From NCBI GenBank assembly GCA_023391835.1, contig JAEWAE010000057.1, forward strand, positions 3,892 to 67,891: a DNA stretch of 64,000 nt, given 5' to 3'. This stretch comes from Bacillota bacterium. Its GTDB lineage: Bacteria; Bacillota; Clostridia; Oscillospirales; Ethanoligenentaceae. Under the pieces are notes generated by a model. That model was not told where the DNA came from and ran no database searches. It worked only from the letters and a program-made list of their open reading frames with translations. The position numbers and the translations under genes were made by a program. Of the stretch, positions 32,071 to 40,787 are shown one piece after another. Numbering within the stretch: the stretch's first letter is position 1; each line of letters opens with the position of its first letter.

Positions 32071-32970
32071 ATGAATCAAACGGTGGATGGCGAGACCCGG
32101 CTGGACGGCCATTCGGGCTGGCCTTTTCTCGCGTTGATGCTGGCGTCGCTGGCAGGCTCGGTCGCGCTTTTTATTTGCTCGGGGGTCAACGCCAACGGTG
32201 AAAACCCGGCTATGGGCTTTTTTATTCCCGCCTGCGTGCTGATCGTGGTCTTTATCCTGCTTTGCATGGGCTTTTTCAACCTTGCACCCAACCAGGCCAG
32301 TGTGCTGAGCCTTTTCGGCGAATACAAAGGCACTTGCCGTCAGACGGGGCTTTTGTGGACCAATCCCTTTTATTCGAAAAAGAAGCTTTCGCTGCGTTCC
32401 CACAATCTCAACGGGGATAAGCTCAAAGTCAACGACCAGATCGGTAACCCCATCGAGATCGCGGCCGTGGTGGTCTGGAAGGTGGAGGATACGTACCGCG
32501 CCTCTTTCGACGTGGAAAATTATGCCGATTTTGTCAAAGTGCAGAGCGAATCGGCGGTGCGCCATCTGGCAAACCTTTACCCCTATGATTTTTCGGAAAA
32601 CGACGGCAATATTTCGCTGCGGGGGAACACCGAGGAAGTGGCCCACGCCCTGACGCAGGAATTGCAGGAGCGGGTGGAAAAGGCCGGCGTAAAAATTGAA
32701 GAAGCCCGCATTTCCCACTTGGCTTACGCGCCGGAAATCGCCGCCGCCATGCTCCAGCGGCAGCAGGCTTCCGCCGTGATCGCCGCCCGGCAGATGATCG
32801 TGGAAGGCGCCGTGGGCATGGTAGAAATGGCCATCGACAAGCTCAGCCACAACAATGTGGTGGAGCTGGACGATGAGCGCAAGGCCGCCATGGTGTCGAA
32901 CCTGATGGTCGTGCTCTGCGGTGAAAAGGGTGCCTCCCCCATCGTCAACACCGGTACGCTGTATCAGTGA
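32071..32970 (+). CDS. SPFH/Band 7 domain membrane protein
   Basis: A 299-residue prohibitin/stomatin-like protein. Two hydrophobic segments near the N-terminus (about 17-38 and 49-67) anchor it; a Band 7 domain follows (NLAPNQASVLSLFGEYKGT...GLLWTNPF...DQIGNPIEIAAVVVWKVEDTYRA) and ends in a charged, probably helical oligomerisation region (ERVEKAGVKIEEARISHLAYAPEIAAAMLQRQQA). Such proteins form cage-like assemblies on membranes and act as scaffolds. ATG after GAGGAGG. The next gene encodes a ribbon-helix-helix protein 16 bases downstream; this pairing recurs in Clostridia and Actinobacteria, but its function is not established. Confidence 0.9.
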   Translation: MNQTVDGETRLDGHSGWPFLALMLASLAGSVALFICSGVNANGENPAMGFFIPACVLIVVFILLCMGFFNLAPNQASVLSLFGEYKGTCRQTGLLWTNPFYSKKKLSLRSHNLNGDKLKVNDQIGNPIEIAAVVVWKVEDTYRASFDVENYADFVKVQSESAVRHLANLYPYDFSENDGNISLRGNTEEVAHALTQELQERVEKAGVKIEEARISHLAYAPEIAAAMLQRQQASAVIAARQMIVEGAVGMVEMAIDKLSHNNVVELDDERKAAMVSNLMVVLCGEKGASPIVNTGTLYQ

Positions 32971-32986
32971 CCGGCGGGCACTCACC

Positions 32987-33190
32987 ATGTCGGAGCTAAA
33001 AAACACCGCCCCGGAGGGCGGCAAAAAGCGCCCCGGAGCGGAACGAAAAGCGATGCTGCTGCGGCTCAACAGCCATCTGTGGGATGAACTGGCCGCCTGG
33101 AGCGAGGAGGAGTTCCGGTCGGTGAACGGGCAGATCGAGTACATCCTCACCGAAGCAGTGCGGCGCCGCCGTGGGCACAAGCCCGAATAG
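32987..33190 (+). CDS. Small ribbon-helix-helix (Arc-like) DNA-binding protein
   Basis: A 67-residue protein whose core LRLNSHLWDELAAWSEEEFRSVNGQIEYILTEAVRRRRG fits the Arc/MetJ ribbon-helix-helix fold: one beta strand (AMLLRLN) and two helices. A basic, Lys/Pro-rich N-terminal tail precedes it. Weak GGCGGG ribosome site and a 16-base gap to the SPFH gene suggest coupling. It may repress the operon through the inverted repeat upstream of the SPFH gene; no toxin gene follows, so it is not an antitoxin of a standard module. Confidence 0.8.
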   Translation: MSELKNTAPEGGKKRPGAERKAMLLRLNSHLWDELAAWSEEEFRSVNGQIEYILTEAVRRRRGHKPE

Positions 33191-33227
33191 GTAAGGTGCG
33201 CCGTATTGCCGGCCCCTTTGCGAATGG

Positions 33228-34619
33228 CTATTCGCCGCTCGTGGAGGGGCCTTGGTGCGCCTGTGGGATACGGGAAGTCCACCCCACCCGCAGCACCAGG
33301 ATGGTGGCGATGACGGCGCAGGCATAGTTGGAAAACAGGTTGCCCCAAAATACCGCGTAAAACGACAGGAACCGCTCGGTCGCCAGGATGAACACATAGC
33401 GCAGCAGCCACACCCGCAGGATGTTGAGAATCATGGGCACCACTGTGCGCCCCAGCCCGATGAAAGCGCCCAGCTCGGTCATGGTGACGCCGAAGCCCAC
33501 CACCGAATAGATGTAAATGTGCAGCGCATGATTGGCGATCACCAGTACCTCCTGCTGGCGGGTAAAAAGCCGGGTGAGGAACGGAGACAGCGGCAGCACG
33601 ATGGCGATGAGCACGACGGCGCTCACGGCGCTGACCGCCGACCCAATGAAGCAGGATTTGCGGGCCTTGCGCCCCTGCCCTGCGCCCACATTCATGCTGA
33701 CGATGGTCGTGACGGACGAACCGAAGGAACCGGGCACGGTGTAGCAGATGCTGGTGATATTGCTGGCAATGCCCTGTCCGTTGAGTACAATCGCGCCGTA
33801 ATGTTCCACTTCGTTATTGATCAGGAAGAAACCCAGGTTGAGCATGAGGCTGGAAAACATGGAGGGCACACCGATGTGGAACAGTTCCCGGATGACCTCC
33901 CAGTCCGTCCGGTAGCCATGGAGGGTCAGACGGTCCTCACCCGGCTGGACAAACATCTCGTAATACATCCAAACGCCGATGATGATGTTGGCGGCGAGTG
34001 TCGCCATGACGGTGCCGACGATGCCCCAGCCCAGCCACACCAGAAACACGAAGCTGAAAATGACTTTGAAAATCAGCATCAGTACCATGCGGATAAAGGG
34101 TGCCTCCGGCTTGCCGTTGGCATTTTTGATGGCGTTATAGATGTTTTCAAGAAACTGAAACGGCACGATGGTCGCCGACAGCGTCAGATACAAAAACACA
34201 TTGTGGGAAATCGAGGCGGTCACATACCGGGAAATCGGGAACGCCAGCAGCACCAGGAACGGTGCCATGATCAGGCTCAAAAACACTGACGCCACCACGA
34301 TCTGGGTGGAAATATACCGGGCGTGGGCAAAGTCGCCCCGGCCGTTCATCTGGCCGATGATGGCCATACCGGCCGCGCCCAGACCCTGGGCCAAAGCGAT
34401 GGTCATGTTGACGATGGGCGTACAGTAGGTGACGGCGCTGGCGGCTTCCGTCCCCGCCATGTTGTTGATGAAAAGGCCATCGATCAACGGGATCATGGAC
34501 TGGACCGTGCCCATCATGATCGTGGGGAGCGAGAGCAGCAGGATGGTCGGCAGCAGTTTACCCGTGAGGATCATGTTGCGCCGGCTGGCCGTGCTTTGAT
34601 GCAGCAGACTGAGATGCAT
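33228..34619 (-). CDS. MATE-family efflux transporter
   Basis: A 463-residue multidrug and toxic-compound extrusion (MATE) antiporter of the NorM/DinF-like type, with about twelve hydrophobic segments in two repeated halves; the first repeat shows PTIMMGTVQSMIPLIDGLFINNMAGTEAASAV and GQMNGRGDFAHAR, the usual loop motifs. It would export cationic or other small compounds against Na+ or H+. ATG 34619 is chosen from the AAGGAT site; a longer frame would enter the neighbouring terminator. Convergent with the SPFH-RHH operon, 37 bases away. Substrate unknown. Confidence 0.9.
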   Translation of the reverse strand: MHLSLLHQSTASRRNMILTGKLLPTILLLSLPTIMMGTVQSMIPLIDGLFINNMAGTEAASAVTYCTPIVNMTIALAQGLGAAGMAIIGQMNGRGDFAHARYISTQIVVASVFLSLIMAPFLVLLAFPISRYVTASISHNVFLYLTLSATIVPFQFLENIYNAIKNANGKPEAPFIRMVLMLIFKVIFSFVFLVWLGWGIVGTVMATLAANIIIGVWMYYEMFVQPGEDRLTLHGYRTDWEVIRELFHIGVPSMFSSLMLNLGFFLINNEVEHYGAIVLNGQGIASNITSICYTVPGSFGSSVTTIVSMNVGAGQGRKARKSCFIGSAVSAVSAVVLIAIVLPLSPFLTRLFTRQQEVLVIANHALHIYIYSVVGFGVTMTELGAFIGLGRTVVPMILNILRVWLLRYVFILATERFLSFYAVFWGNLFSNYACAVIATILVLRVGWTSRIPQAHQGPSTSGE

Positions 34620-34671
34620 GAGTTCACCATCCTTAAGAAAGAAACATCCGCGTGACAAAAATAAGACGCAC

Positions 34672-34709
34672 AAACCGGGTACCCCATTCGCTATGGGAAT
34701 ACCCGGTTT
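34672..34709 (-). terminator. Terminator between the GT2 and MATE genes
   Basis: Arms AAACCGGGT and ACCCGGTTT with inner CCCAT/ATGGG pairing; a T-rich tract (TTATTTTTG) lies slightly further downstream on the minus strand. It closes the glycosyltransferase unit. Confidence 0.8.
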
Positions 34710-34727
34710 GTGGTCCATACCAATGGA

Positions 34728-35975
34728 TTATTTGGTCTGCGAAGCTTCCACATCCTGAATGCTGAGACTTCGGGCGTGGATGATTGGCTTCCATTCGACC
34801 TTGCCGCGGAAACAGCAGCGACAGTATATGGGCAGCCACATAACGTTAAAGATGGGGAATGCCAGCACCGCCTTATACATCCGGCGCAGGTCCTTCTCCT
34901 CCAACAGTACCGTGAGGAAACCCACGATCCAGAAGATACCCACCGCTGCGATGCCGAGGAAAAACAGATTGAGCGCCATCCCCATGGGCGGGAAAATGCA
35001 CAGGATGCCCAGCAGAGCGGAAATCACCGCCGCGCCTGCGCCAATAAAGAACATCGGCATCGAAATGAAAAACATCAGAATATCGAGCTTGACCCAACTG
35101 GGGTGTTTCACGAGGCTGCGCATGAATTCACCGAAATAACTGACCATCACCTGCATAAAACCGCGGACCCAGCGGGTGCGCTGCCGCATTGACTGCGAAA
35201 CGGTCAGCGGCTGCTCGTCATAAACCTTGGCTTCCGGCACCCAGTCCACGCGGTAGCCCTTCATGGTCGCCTGCATGGTCAGCTCCAGATCTTCCGTGAC
35301 GGTCTTCATGTGGAAACCGTTTTTGCGCAGATACTCACGGGAAATCATAAAGGCCGTACCGTTGATGGTGGCCGACAGGCCCATGACGCTGCGTGCCTGG
35401 TTGTAAAAGCGGTTTTCCATCCAATAAAAAAGGGAGTGGCAGCCCGAGACCCAGTTGTCGGTGGGGTTTTTCATATCCCGGTAGCCTTGGGCGATATAGG
35501 AGCCGTCGCAAAGCGCCCGGTTCATATGCCAGATAAATTTGCTGTCCACCAGATTATCCGCATCGACGACACAGAAAGCATCGTATACGTCGTGATCCGC
35601 GAGGATCTTATCCAGCGCGAAGCGTATCACGTAGCCCTTGCCGATTTCCGCATGGTTGAAGCGTTCCAACACGATGGCTCCGGCTTCGCGGGCCCGCTCG
35701 GCCGTGTGGTCGTCGCAGTTGTCCGCCACCACATACACATCCAGATGATCCTGCGGATAATTCTGAAGCTTCAGGCTCTCGACCAGCTGCGCGATGACGG
35801 CTTCCTCATTGCGGGCCGCGATGAGCACCGCAAAGCGGTGATAGACCGTCGGCTCGGATTCCTCCCGCTTCTGACGATGAAACCCCGCGACGGAGATCAT
35901 CAACTCATACAGGCAGTATACCGTTGCCACAAAATTCAGCACCAGCATGATATGTATCAACAGATTGTATAGCAT
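34728..35975 (-). CDS. Membrane-bound processive glycosyltransferase, family 2
   Basis: A 415-residue GT2 enzyme resembling cellulose/poly-GlcNAc/hyaluronan synthases. An N-terminal transmembrane helix (LLIHIMLVLNFVATVYCLYELMISV) precedes the GT-A domain with DNCDD (85-89), the metal-binding DAD (138-140), TED (227-229) and QRTRW (265-269, the QxxRW motif of processive synthases); three or four C-terminal transmembrane segments follow. It would use a UDP-sugar and extrude or extend a polysaccharide or glycolipid. No PilZ domain or partner subunit is seen. ATG 35975 follows AGGTGGG. Monocistronic, behind a leader with a terminator-like hairpin. Confidence 0.88.
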   Translation of the reverse strand: MLYNLLIHIMLVLNFVATVYCLYELMISVAGFHRQKREESEPTVYHRFAVLIAARNEEAVIAQLVESLKLQNYPQDHLDVYVVADNCDDHTAERAREAGAIVLERFNHAEIGKGYVIRFALDKILADHDVYDAFCVVDADNLVDSKFIWHMNRALCDGSYIAQGYRDMKNPTDNWVSGCHSLFYWMENRFYNQARSVMGLSATINGTAFMISREYLRKNGFHMKTVTEDLELTMQATMKGYRVDWVPEAKVYDEQPLTVSQSMRQRTRWVRGFMQVMVSYFGEFMRSLVKHPSWVKLDILMFFISMPMFFIGAGAAVISALLGILCIFPPMGMALNLFFLGIAAVGIFWIVGFLTVLLEEKDLRRMYKAVLAFPIFNVMWLPIYCRCCFRGKVEWKPIIHARSLSIQDVEASQTK

Positions 35976-36038
35976 AACATTCCCACCTATCACCCCGAAG
36001 GGCTCGCGTTGCTCCGTCGGTAAAACCGTCGCAGCCGT

Positions 36039-36076
36039 AAAAAGCCGCCCGACAAGATGACCTGTGGGCGCTTTTT
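36039..36076 (-). terminator. Terminator-like hairpin in the GT2 upstream region
   Basis: Minus-strand arms AAAAAGCGCCC and GGGCGGCTTTTT (one bulged G) with an inner ACAGG/CTTGT pairing. It may close the upstream PHP gene transcript, or act as an attenuator, because the best GT2 promoter candidate lies on its far side. Confidence 0.75.
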
Positions 36077-36159
36077 CTAACGGATATGCGGCACGTAAAG
36101 CTGTATAATGATAGAAGTTTTTCCTATTACCATTCATTATGGACGAAATCACAAATCTC

Positions 36160-36187
36160 ATTATATTCTTTTTTCACAAGAAATCAA
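36160..36187 (-). promoter_or_regulatory. Candidate GT2 promoter
   Basis: Minus strand -35 TTGATT, 16-base spacer, -10 TATAAT. It gives a leader of about 180 nt that contains the terminator-like hairpin and two further hairpins (CGGTTTTACCG; CCCTTCGGGG). Confidence 0.55.
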
Positions 36188-36236
36188 GACGAATTCCGTG
36201 CAAAAGATAACCGGAAAAACCAATTTGGCATTTAAT

Positions 36237-37043
36237 TTACAAATCAATTGCAACAAACTCCGGCTTACGCCGGCGGAACACACAGTAGGACTGAAAACCG
36301 GCCCGCCGCGCCAGACGCAGCCCGTCTTCCAAATTTGCACCCAGGTCGGCGGTGCGGTGCGAATCCGACCCGACGGTGAGGATGCGGCCGCCCATGCTAT
36401 GGTAAAGCTGCACACAGCGCAGATCGGGCAGCGGGCGACCGTAAGGCTGGCGATAGCCGGAGGTGTTGACCTCCAGGCCGATGCCGCGCTCAACCAGCAG
36501 CCGCAGCACCCGCTCGACGGGCTCGCGGTAATCGTCCAGATCCACCGGGATATGATGCTCGCCCACAATATAACGAAGCGGATAGGTCAGATGGGCCAGC
36601 ACGTCGAAATGGCCCCACTGCACCATCTGCGCCAATTCGTCGAAATACTGACGCAGCAGTGCCGGCACGTCCAGCGTGCTGTAGTCGAGGAAAGCGAAAT
36701 CCTCCACCCCTTTTGGATGATGGAGCGAGCCGAGCACCAGATCGTAGGAATAGAGCGACGGCACTTTTTCCGCTTGGTCGGGGTCGCACAGGGCGTTGCC
36801 CAGCTCCACCCCAAGCTGCAGCTCCACCTGCCCGGCAAACACCTGCTGCGCCTTGCACACGTCGAAATGCGACTGACGCAGCACGGTGGCATACCGATCC
36901 TCTCGAAAACGGTCGATCTCGCAGTGATCCGTGATTGTAAAACTCGAAATTTTCCGTTTGACCGCCGCCTCGCAAAGTTCCATGACGGAATTTTCACCAT
37001 CCGGCGAATTGTCGCTGTGCGTATGCTGATCCGCTAAAAACAT
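36237..37043 (-). CDS. PHP-domain phosphatase, histidinol-phosphatase (HisJ)-like
   Basis: A 268-residue PHP phosphoesterase. Metal ligands: H7 and H9 (DQHTHSD), ITDHCE, a glutamate/histidine pair in LGVELG and GSLHHPKG, FDVLAHLTYP and the C-terminal TVGSDSHR. This matches HisK/HisJ-type histidinol-phosphate phosphatases of Firmicutes, last-but-one step of histidine synthesis, but the same family includes other phosphatases and no his gene is nearby. ATG start; a possible promoter (TGGAAA, 17 bases, TATAAT at 37088-37116, minus strand) lies 45-73 bases upstream. Confidence 0.8.
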   Translation of the reverse strand: MFLADQHTHSDNSPDGENSVMELCEAAVKRKISSFTITDHCEIDRFREDRYATVLRQSHFDVCKAQQVFAGQVELQLGVELGNALCDPDQAEKVPSLYSYDLVLGSLHHPKGVEDFAFLDYSTLDVPALLRQYFDELAQMVQWGHFDVLAHLTYPLRYIVGEHHIPVDLDDYREPVERVLRLLVERGIGLEVNTSGYRQPYGRPLPDLRCVQLYHSMGGRILTVGSDSHRTADLGANLEDGLRLARRAGFQSYCVFRRRKPEFVAIDL

Positions 37044-37491
37044 CCGGAAACGCCCCCTCAGGACCGTAGTTTCATTCGTGACTTTTTATTATAAAACAAA
37101 ACAATGCAAGTTTCCAACGCCGCCGGAAGCGACATGCAAACGTATAAAATTCTTTGTGAGATCGGTATGCATGGCTCTCACAGCGGCAGCAATTGACTTA
37201 CAGAGCGTATCCGCAAGTGAATTGGAGAATAGTATAACACGTTTCGTCCCATTTGACCACCCGGGAAAATGCGGCGCGGCAAATGCGGTGGGGACCGGGC
37301 GCCACTTTGGCCGCTCCTTCCCCACCATATATATAACAATGCGCCGGCTGTGCCGCTGCGTTATTTTTCTGTCAGGATGACTGTTGCAATTCATAAAAAA
37401 TGGATTATAATATAGATTCATAGCAAGCGAATGACTTGAGAAGGGCAGGGTTTTCCTTCAGCGAACCCAGCCGGAGAAGGAGTGGCCGTCC
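37044..37491. other. Intergenic region between divergent PHP and ACT genes
   Basis: 448 bases with divergent promoters: minus-strand TGGAAA-17-TATAAT (37088-37116) and a weaker TGGTCA-17-TATACT further out (37228-37256), and the plus-strand ACT promoter near 37400. I see no gene, terminator or RNA motif in the middle part. Confidence 0.5.
37384..37411 (+). promoter_or_regulatory. Promoter of the ACT-UPF0210 operon
   Basis: -35 TTGCAA, 16-base spacer, -10 TATAAT; about 75 nt leader. Confidence 0.7.
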
Positions 37492-37761
37492 ATGAAAGCT
37501 GTTATCACCGTTATCGGCAAAGATATGGTGGGGATCCTGGCACAGGTCAGCGCCGTGTGCAGTGAAAACCACGTCAATATAGTGGAAGTCACCCAGTCGG
37601 TGCTCCACGAATTCTTCGCCATGATCATGCTGGTGGATATGACCGGGGCCAACGTCGACTGCGCGGGCCTTTCGGATCGGATGACCGCACTTTCCAAAAA
37701 ATCGGGACTTTCCATCCATGTGATGCACGAGGATGTTTTCAATTCGATGCACCGGATATAA
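37492..37761 (+). CDS. ACT-domain protein (UPF0237 family)
   Basis: An 89-residue stand-alone ACT domain of the UPF0237/GcvR-like family ([47 protein letters not shown]). ACT domains bind amino acids or similar small ligands, usually as dimers. ATG preceded by GAAGGAG. It is followed after 83 bases by UPF0210, a conserved pairing in Firmicutes and Actinobacteria, which suggests that it senses a ligand for that enzyme. No biochemical function is established. Confidence 0.9.
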   Translation: MKAVITVIGKDMVGILAQVSAVCSENHVNIVEVTQSVLHEFFAMIMLVDMTGANVDCAGLSDRMTALSKKSGLSIHVMHEDVFNSMHRI

Positions 37762-37844
37762 TCCGTTTTCTGCGCCGGCTCGCGGCCGCCGGGAGGGCGC
37801 CGGCTTTTCCTTCCATCTATACCCGGCGGAGAAACAGGGGTAAT

Positions 37845-39203
37845 ATGCTCAACATAGGAGACATTCTGGAAACCGTACGGATGTTTGAGGAGGAAAACCT
37901 CGATATCCGCACCATTACTATGGGAATTTCGCTGCTCGACTGCTGCGACCCGGATATCGACGCGGCTTGTGACAAGATTTATGCCAAGATTCTCGACAAA
38001 GCGGGGAAACTGGTGCAGACCGGTGAAGATATCGAAAAGGAATACGGCGTGCCGATCATCCACAAGCGTATTTCCGTCACTCCTATTGCCATGATTGCCT
38101 CCTGCTGCCGGAGCACCGATTACGTCAAATTCGCCCTCACGCTGGACCGGGCTGCCCGGGCCGTGGGGGTGAATTTTATCGGCGGCTATACGGCGCTGGT
38201 GCACAAGGGTTTTGCGGGCGCCGACCGCGGCCTGATTGAGAGTATCCCCGAGGCGCTGGCCGCCACCGAGTATGTCTGCTCGTCGGTCAACATCGGCTCC
38301 ACCAAGACCGGCATCAATATGGATGCGGTGGGCATGATGGGCCACACGGTGCGCCGCTGCGCCGAGCTGACCGTCGACCGCAACTGCGTGGGCAGCGCCA
38401 AACTGGTCGTCTTTTGCAACGCACCGGAAGACAACCCCTTCATGGCGGGCGCCTTCCACGGCCCCGGCGAGCCCGAGTGTGTGATCAATGTGGGCGTGTC
38501 GGGGCCCGGCGTGGTGCGGGCGGCGCTGGCCAAGGCCGGCGACTGCGACCTCACCGGCGTGGCGGATATTGTGAAAAAGACGGCTTTCAAAATCACTCGA
38601 ATGGGCCAGCTCGTGGCCACCGAGGCGGCCCGCCGGCTGAACGTGCCTTTCGGTATCGTCGATCTTTCGCTCGCCCCCACCCCCGCCGTAGGCGATTCCG
38701 TGGCGCACATACTCGAAGAGATGGGGTTGGAGGCCTGCGGTGCCCATGGCACCACGGCGGCGCTGGCGCTGCTCAACGACGCGGTGAAAAAGGGCGGCGT
38801 GATGGCTTCCTCCCACGTGGGTGGGCTGTCGGGCGCGTTTATCCCCGTCACCGAGGACGCCGGCATGATCGCTGCGGCCCGCAGCGGGGCGTTGCGTATC
38901 GAGAAACTCGAGGCCATGACGGCCGTGTGCTCGGTGGGGCTCGACATGATCGCCATCCCCGGCGACACGCCGGCGGAGATTATTTCCGCCATCATCGCCG
39001 ACGAGGCGGCCATCGGTATGGTCAATTCCAAGACCACGGCGGTGCGGGTCATCCCGGCCATCGGCAAGCAGCCGGGCGACGAGCTTTCCTTCGGCGGGCT
39101 GCTGGGCGGCGGCCCCGTGATGGAAGTCAACCGCCATTCCCCGCTACGCTTTATTCAGCGCGGCGGACGGATCCCGGCACCCATGCAGAGCCTCAAAAAC
39201 TGA
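37845..39203 (+). CDS. UPF0210 family protein (DUF711, PFL-fold-like)
   Basis: A 452-residue protein of the UPF0210 family, whose structure is reported to resemble the pyruvate formate-lyase/ribonucleotide reductase barrel, although no glycyl-radical loop or radical function is assigned. Conserved blocks include [34 protein letters not shown]-like [16 protein letters not shown], and [10 protein letters not shown] near the C-terminus. Start ATG after GGGG. Second gene with the ACT protein. Function unknown; the name should not be read as pyruvate formate-lyase activity. Confidence 0.92.
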   Translation: MLNIGDILETVRMFEEENLDIRTITMGISLLDCCDPDIDAACDKIYAKILDKAGKLVQTGEDIEKEYGVPIIHKRISVTPIAMIASCCRSTDYVKFALTLDRAARAVGVNFIGGYTALVHKGFAGADRGLIESIPEALAATEYVCSSVNIGSTKTGINMDAVGMMGHTVRRCAELTVDRNCVGSAKLVVFCNAPEDNPFMAGAFHGPGEPECVINVGVSGPGVVRAALAKAGDCDLTGVADIVKKTAFKITRMGQLVATEAARRLNVPFGIVDLSLAPTPAVGDSVAHILEEMGLEACGAHGTTAALALLNDAVKKGGVMASSHVGGLSGAFIPVTEDAGMIAAARSGALRIEKLEAMTAVCSVGLDMIAIPGDTPAEIISAIIADEAAIGMVNSKTTAVRVIPAIGKQPGDELSFGGLLGGGPVMEVNRHSPLRFIQRGGRIPAPMQSLKN

Positions 39204-39240
39204 CGGAACTTACAAGCGTTCAAACTTTATCTTGTGCATG

Positions 39241-39268
39241 TTGTAAATATTTTCGTTTGCGGTATGAT
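39241..39268 (+). promoter_or_regulatory. V/A-ATPase operon promoter
   Basis: -35 TTGTAA, 16-base spacer, -10 TATGAT. The -10 box lies inside a perfect palindrome. About 70 nt leader. Confidence 0.7.
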
Positions 39269-39276
39269 ATATCATA
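39263..39276. promoter_or_regulatory. Palindrome overlapping the V/A-ATPase -10 box
   Basis: TATGATATATCATA, a perfect 14-bp palindrome. Its half-site is that of the inverted repeat before the SPFH-RHH operon at 32030-32054. It may be an operator; being AT-rich at a -10 box it may also be coincidence. Confidence 0.45.
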
Positions 39277-39345
39277 GAATTGTTTACGATAAATATACGG
39301 GAGTAAGCGGGACACCGCGGATTGCCCGGAATGGAGGCTTCCAGT

Positions 39346-39654
39346 ATGCAGGATATCATCCAGAAAATCATTGAGATCGACCGCCGCGCCCAAAAAATGA
39401 CGGCGGATGCCCGCGCCATGCGGGATGAAGCGGCTTCTTCTATTGAAAGCGACAAGAAAAAGCTCCGTGACAAATACATTGCCGAAGCCCGCCACCGCAT
39501 CGAGATCACCGATGGGACGGAACGAAAGTTCCTTGACGAGACGCTGACGGAAATCCGCCAGAAGTACGCGGCCGTTTCCCAGCGGCTGGACAAACTGGCG
39601 CAGGAACAAAACGACAAATGGGTGGACGATCTGTATCACCGGGTGATCGGCTGA
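39346..39654 (+). CDS. Small coiled-coil protein, probable V/A-ATPase peripheral-stalk subunit (G/H-like)
   Basis: A 102-residue, highly charged, almost wholly helical protein (DIIQKIIEIDRRAQKMTADARAMRDEAASSIESDKKKLRDKYIAEA...) that opens the ATPase operon. Its size and heptad-like pattern match the peripheral-stalk G/H subunit that pairs with E; no other candidate for that subunit is in the operon. ATG 39346 lies 8 bases after GGAGG. The subunit call depends on position and coiled-coil character rather than on a sequence motif. Confidence 0.7.
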   Translation: MQDIIQKIIEIDRRAQKMTADARAMRDEAASSIESDKKKLRDKYIAEARHRIEITDGTERKFLDETLTEIRQKYAAVSQRLDKLAQEQNDKWVDDLYHRVIG

Positions 39655-39700
39655 TACATCCGCCAGCGCCGTCAGCCCAAGCGAAAGGGATGGTTTCGAT

Positions 39701-40750
39701 ATGTCTATCGGCTCCGGGAACGAGGCGCTAACCGCCAAGCTGCATGCCATGCACGGCAAGCGGCTTACCCCGCAGAATTACCGGGAATTGATCCGCAAAC
39801 AGAATGTGTTCGAGATTGCCTCCTATATTAAGCAGCAGACCTCCTATGCGTCGGCGCTGCGCGACGTCAACGAGAATTCGGTGCACCGCGGCCAGTTGGA
39901 AAACAACCTGCGCCAGCAGCTTTTTCTCGATTACACCAAGGCGCTGCATTATGTGGGCGCGGAGGAAATGAGTTTTTACGATTTCTTCCTCATCCGCATG
40001 GAAATCGACGAAATCCTTAGTTGCTGCCGCTTCCTCAACGCAGGGCGGCAGGGGGAATACCTCTTTTCCCTGCCCTCGTACTTCGCCAAGCATGCGAAAT
40101 TCGATCTTTTCGGTCTGGCAAAGGTCAAATCCTATCGGGATCTGATGGCCCTGCTGGCCAATACCCCCTACGTGCCCATCCTCAAAAAATTCGACCCCGA
40201 GGCGTCGGACCGCGCCGACAGCATCCGGCTGGAAAATGAGTTTTACCGCTATTATTATTCCCACGTGTTTTCGACGGCCGACCAGTATTTCGGCGGCGAG
40301 GTGCTGCAGGAAATCCGCACGGCGTTCGGCATTGAGGTGGATATGACCAATATTTCTCTCATTGTGCGCCTCAAGCGGTATTTCCAAAAGGATGCCAAGT
40401 ACATCCGGCCGCTGCTGTTGCCTTTCACCGGTTACTTGAAATCCGCCGATCTGACGGACATGGCCGCGGCGGCCGACAGCGAGGGCGTCGACCAGGTGCT
40501 GCTGCACACCAAATACGGCCGGGAACTGGCAGGCGGCTCTTTTGATTACATTGAGAAATTTGCCAAGCAGGCCGTCTATCGCTACAACCGTCGGCTGCTC
40601 GCGTTTTCCAATGCTTCACCCGTGGCGGTGGTCGCATATCTCAACCTCAAACGCATCGAGCTGGAAAACCTGATCAGCATCATCGAGGGCGTCCGTTACG
40701 GCCAGCCGCCGGCTGAAATCGAAAAAGTGGTGGTCGGCACCGCCGACTGA
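39701..40750 (+). CDS. ntpC: V/A-type ATP synthase subunit C
   Basis: A 349-residue subunit C (AtpC/NtpC, V-type d), the funnel-shaped adaptor that connects the central stalk to the membrane ring. It has the family N-terminus (GNEALTAKLHAMHGKRLTPQNYRELI) and three helical repeats containing NISLIVRLKRY and the C-terminal LNLKRIELENLISIIEGVRYG signature. ATG preceded by AAAGGGA. Second gene of the operon, 46 bases after the coiled-coil gene. Confidence 0.92.
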   Translation: MSIGSGNEALTAKLHAMHGKRLTPQNYRELIRKQNVFEIASYIKQQTSYASALRDVNENSVHRGQLENNLRQQLFLDYTKALHYVGAEEMSFYDFFLIRMEIDEILSCCRFLNAGRQGEYLFSLPSYFAKHAKFDLFGLAKVKSYRDLMALLANTPYVPILKKFDPEASDRADSIRLENEFYRYYYSHVFSTADQYFGGEVLQEIRTAFGIEVDMTNISLIVRLKRYFQKDAKYIRPLLLPFTGYLKSADLTDMAAAADSEGVDQVLLHTKYGRELAGGSFDYIEKFAKQAVYRYNRRLLAFSNASPVAVVAYLNLKRIELENLISIIEGVRYGQPPAEIEKVVVGTAD

Positions 40751-40787
40751 CCCATATCCGCGGCAGAATGATTAAGGTGGTGGTACC

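Noticed and set aside
32987..33190. Toxin-antitoxin module at the ribbon-helix-helix gene
   Set aside because: The only partner is the SPFH protein; no RelE/ParE/MazF-like or other toxin frame is adjacent on either side.
35976..36160. c-di-GMP-I (GEMM) or c-di-AMP riboswitch before the glycosyltransferase
   Set aside because: Short similarities (ACGCGAGCC, hairpins) do not line up with the conserved core of either class; only a generic structured leader is supported.
37845..39203. Pyruvate formate-lyase
   Set aside because: The gene belongs to UPF0210; it lacks the C-terminal glycyl-radical motif and the paired active-site cysteines of PFL.
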